A DNA stretch of 36,053 nucleotides from a virus, in IMG/VR virus record IMGVR_UViG_3300050821_012549, positions 1-36,053 of that record; one strand, 5' to 3'. Positions 35,973 to 36,053 of this stretch are shown here, in pieces (position 1 is the first letter of the stretch; each line of letters starts with the position of its first letter). Both the position numbers and the translations under genes were made by a program. The notes below the pieces were generated by a model, which had not been told where the DNA came from, did no database searches, and saw nothing but the letters and a program-made list of their open reading frames with translations.

Positions 35973-36053
35973 TTACAGCAAGTTGCAAGAGCCATAGCCG
36001 TAGCCGTCGCCCGAGCCTCCGCCGTAGCCGTCGCCCGAGCCTCCGCCGTAGCC
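35973..36053 (-). CDS. Gly-rich repeat protein, 3' part
   Basis: Minus-strand continuation of the ORF beginning at 149. From 36053 it reads two GYGGGSGD units, then GYGYGSCNLL and TAA at 35973. The 24-bp repeat unit makes copy number across the ends uncertain, because assemblers collapse such repeats. See the entry at 1-149. Confidence 0.5.
   Translation of the reverse strand, partial: GYGGGSGDGYGGGSGDGYGYGSCNLL

Overview
This 36 kb window is an essentially complete genome of a tailed dsDNA phage with a podovirus-like gene set. It has a small terminase candidate, large terminase, portal, scaffold-like protein, major capsid protein, head-tail adaptor, a gp10-like tail/stabilisation protein, three Gln/Ala-rich candidate ejection proteins and several fibre proteins. 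The last 20 bases repeat the first 20, inside a Gly-rich minus-strand reading frame that stays open when the ends are joined. The molecule is therefore probably circular or circularly permuted, with arbitrary ends. There is no integrase, DNA polymerase, recognisable endolysin, tRNA or CRISPR array. The host cannot be named. A phage-encoded exported ankyrin protein and a cluster of other small exported proteins suggest (inference) a bacterium living in or on a eukaryote.

Layout. 1-704: end of a minus-strand transcript (small conserved phage protein plus a Gly-rich tail ORF crossing the contig ends, with a terminator at 35941-35961). 705-7609: plus-strand head block (small accessory proteins, His-rich protein, portal, scaffold-like protein, capsid). 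7812-20273: plus-strand adaptor, tail and ejection-protein block. 20206-20514: minus-strand membrane protein, the best holin candidate. 20630-23625: plus-strand fibre block. 23632-27121: mostly minus strand, including RecT, a RecE-like nuclease, a signal-peptide ankyrin protein and a small ribbon-helix-helix-like protein. 27183-31674: plus-strand early/accessory block (winged-helix replication-type protein with internal iterons, RuvC-like resolvase, three exported proteins, an Ea22-like protein and small unknowns). 31710-35910: a clear sigma70-type promoter followed by the packaging operon, ending with the large terminase.

The outstanding feature is the major capsid gene. It reads as a normal protein of 435 residues only after removal of four group I introns of 190-206 nt at 5684, 5999, 6886 and 7328. 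A fifth insertion of 33 nt at 5626 keeps what looks like the 5' splice-site helix and 3' end of a group I intron but no catalytic core. Three of the four introns are near-identical ribozymes. Each has an internal guide sequence fitted to its own exon and compensating changes in the peripheral stems. None carries a homing endonuclease. Capsid production would therefore depend on several splicing events, plus an unexplained way past an in-frame TAA at 5626. This is the best candidate here for something undescribed.

Genes within blocks are tightly coupled (many ATGA or TAATG overlaps). Three structural blocks are preceded by a related motif beginning ACTACCC, which may be a shared late control element. 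I worked by eye, with no searches; family names are from recognition and memory of sequence patterns.
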